Below, piece by piece: positions 62,920 through 64,000 of a stretch of DNA of 64,000 nt (position 1 is its first letter; each line of letters opens with the position of its first letter). The notes under the pieces are model-generated. The model saw only the letters and a program-made list of their open reading frames with translations, was not told where the DNA came from and searched no databases. The stretch comes from Protea cynaroides (taxonomy: Eukaryota > Streptophyta > Magnoliopsida > Proteales > Proteaceae): positions 41,408,699-41,472,698 of the forward strand of contig CM053272.1 in assembly GCA_028583415.1 (NCBI GenBank). Reading direction: 5' to 3'. The position numbers were made by a program, and so were the translations under genes.

Positions 62920-64000
62920 GGGCCCGTTTGATAACACTCCAGCTCCCATGGAACTACTTCTGGTCCGGAGACGTTTTCTACTTCTTCTCCGGAGTCAGAA
63001 TTTTTGGAGTAGAATGCTGATTGATAACGCTGCTCCAGAATGAATTCCAGAGCTGATTGAGAGTAGAATGCTGTTTGATAAAATTTACTCTGAATTGAAT
63101 CCAGAGGTGTTTGAGAGAAGAATCCCGTTTGATAAACAATAATCTGAAAGTTATTTATTTATATTTTTTAAAATTACAATTCAAGCATTCAATTAAAAGC
63201 CTAAGTTAGAATATATATAATTGTAAATTTTAATTCTATAATGTTTACAAAATTAAGTGTATAATTTCAGAGTTATTCAATTAGCAATTATAAATATGTG
63301 TAAAATATTGAATTACATCATACTAAAAAGTAACAATTGTAATTTGATAAAAATAAACATAACACAATCCTGAGTTAACCATATTTTATGGGGTAACACA
63401 TCATATCTGGGGTAAATGATGACGTCTAGCTAATTGATTAGCAATATACACTCGCAGCGCATTCATCTCAGGTCCTGTGCCATGCAAATTATCGTTCTCT
63501 TCAACCACAACATCACCCGACAATATTACTTGATCATTGTCTTGATCGGGTACTAAGGCATCAAAATCACCCAATTCATTAAATGTTGCGTCGGCCATTT
63601 GTTCATCTTTGATGTAGTTATGTAGCGCACAGTAGACAACAACAATGACACTTTGAATATTCAGGGGATATGATGGCATTAACTTCAAAATTTTGAACCT
63701 AGCCTTCAAAACCCCGAATGCTCGTTCAATAACATTCCTCAAGGAAGAATGCCTATGATTGAACAATTCCTTTGCAAATCGAGGTTGACGGCCGGTTCCC
63801 CGATAATCATGTAAGTGATATCTATCCCCTTTAAATGGCGTCATATAACCACGAAGAGTCGGGTATCCAGAATCAACAACGTAATATTTTCCTACAGTAC
63901 AGATTATCATAATTAGATAATAATCACCAAAATATAATAACTTTAAATGAAACTTTCTTTATAAGTACCTGCTGGAGGATGAGGGAATATCAAATTTGTA
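62920..64000 (-). mobile_element. PIF/Harbinger transposon, 3' part (continues beyond window)
   Basis: The terminus GGGCCCGTTTGATAAC begins next to TTA, the usual Harbinger target. The subterminal region has repeated AGAATGCTGWTTGATAA words (63010-63080), probable transposase-binding sites. The transposase gene reads towards this end. The other terminus and any Myb-like second gene lie outside the window. Confidence 0.82.
63401..64000 (-). CDS. Harbinger transposase (DDE_Tnp_4 nuclease), C-terminal part
   Basis: Exons 63401-63891 and 63969-64000 (the latter runs off the window), joined by a 77-base intron with GT...AG borders that preserves the frame (…NLIFPHPPAG|KYYVVDSGYP…). Family signature: VVDSGYP with the second catalytic Asp, GYMTPFKGDRYHL, RHSSLRNVIERAFGVLKARF with the catalytic Glu, LMPSYPLNIQ and YCALHNYI. 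No stop or frameshift appears before the natural end at 63401. The N-terminal half with the first catalytic Asp is not visible, so activity cannot be judged. Confidence 0.9.

Overview
This is a repeat-rich segment of a flowering-plant nuclear genome. The basis is four recognisable plant-specific genes with plant-type introns, plant transposon families (Copia, Ty3/gypsy, gag-only LTR elements, MULEs, PIF/Harbinger, hAT-like MITEs, an Au-type SINE), AT-rich spacers and many (GA)n/(AT)n microsatellites. The species cannot be fixed from sequence alone; a non-grass angiosperm is most likely. All four intact genes lie on the minus strand: a MIZU-KUSSEI1-like protein (1219-1920), a PADRE/DUF4228 protein (10497-11087), a four-exon PLATZ zinc-binding protein (26834-28099) and a two-exon GT92 galactan synthase-like glycosyltransferase (37369-39087). 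Together they look like ordinary, unrelated plant genes separated by transposon-filled spacers, not an operon or cluster.

Layout. 1-18 kb: the two small single-exon genes in AT-rich spacer, with a foldback MULE-type MITE (2762-3219), a 593-bp tandem duplication (6241-7426), a pair of related MITEs, one split by an hAT-like insert (14032-15040), and an Au-like SINE (about 16878-17043). 18.4-23.9 kb: a complete LTR element with a degraded intron-containing gag-like gene and no pol. 24.9-25.65 kb: a Harbinger-type fragment that has filled up with GGT repeats. 26.8-28.4 kb: PLATZ. 28.4-37.3 kb: mostly empty spacer. 37.4-39.1 kb: GT92 gene.

40-56 kb is a transposon nest. A Copia element (40317-50305) reduced to gag holds two copies of one large gypsy LTR family (42438-44743 and 45773-49166), and the second of these holds a non-autonomous MULE (46041-47192). 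A third LTR of the same gypsy family sits nearby in the opposite orientation (52761-55001). The Copia element itself lies in one arm of an inverted duplication of a gene 5' region (about 39990-50640 against 55430-56020); the other arm preserves the empty insertion site.

60.3-62.7 kb is a Pack-MULE-like element carrying exons of a D27-like (beta-carotene isomerase-like) gene, itself invaded by a 487-bp solo LTR and a 231-bp hairpin MITE. 62.92 kb to the window end is the 3' part of a PIF/Harbinger transposon with a probably intact transposase C-terminus. I found no CRISPR array, rRNA or convincing free-standing tRNA gene.
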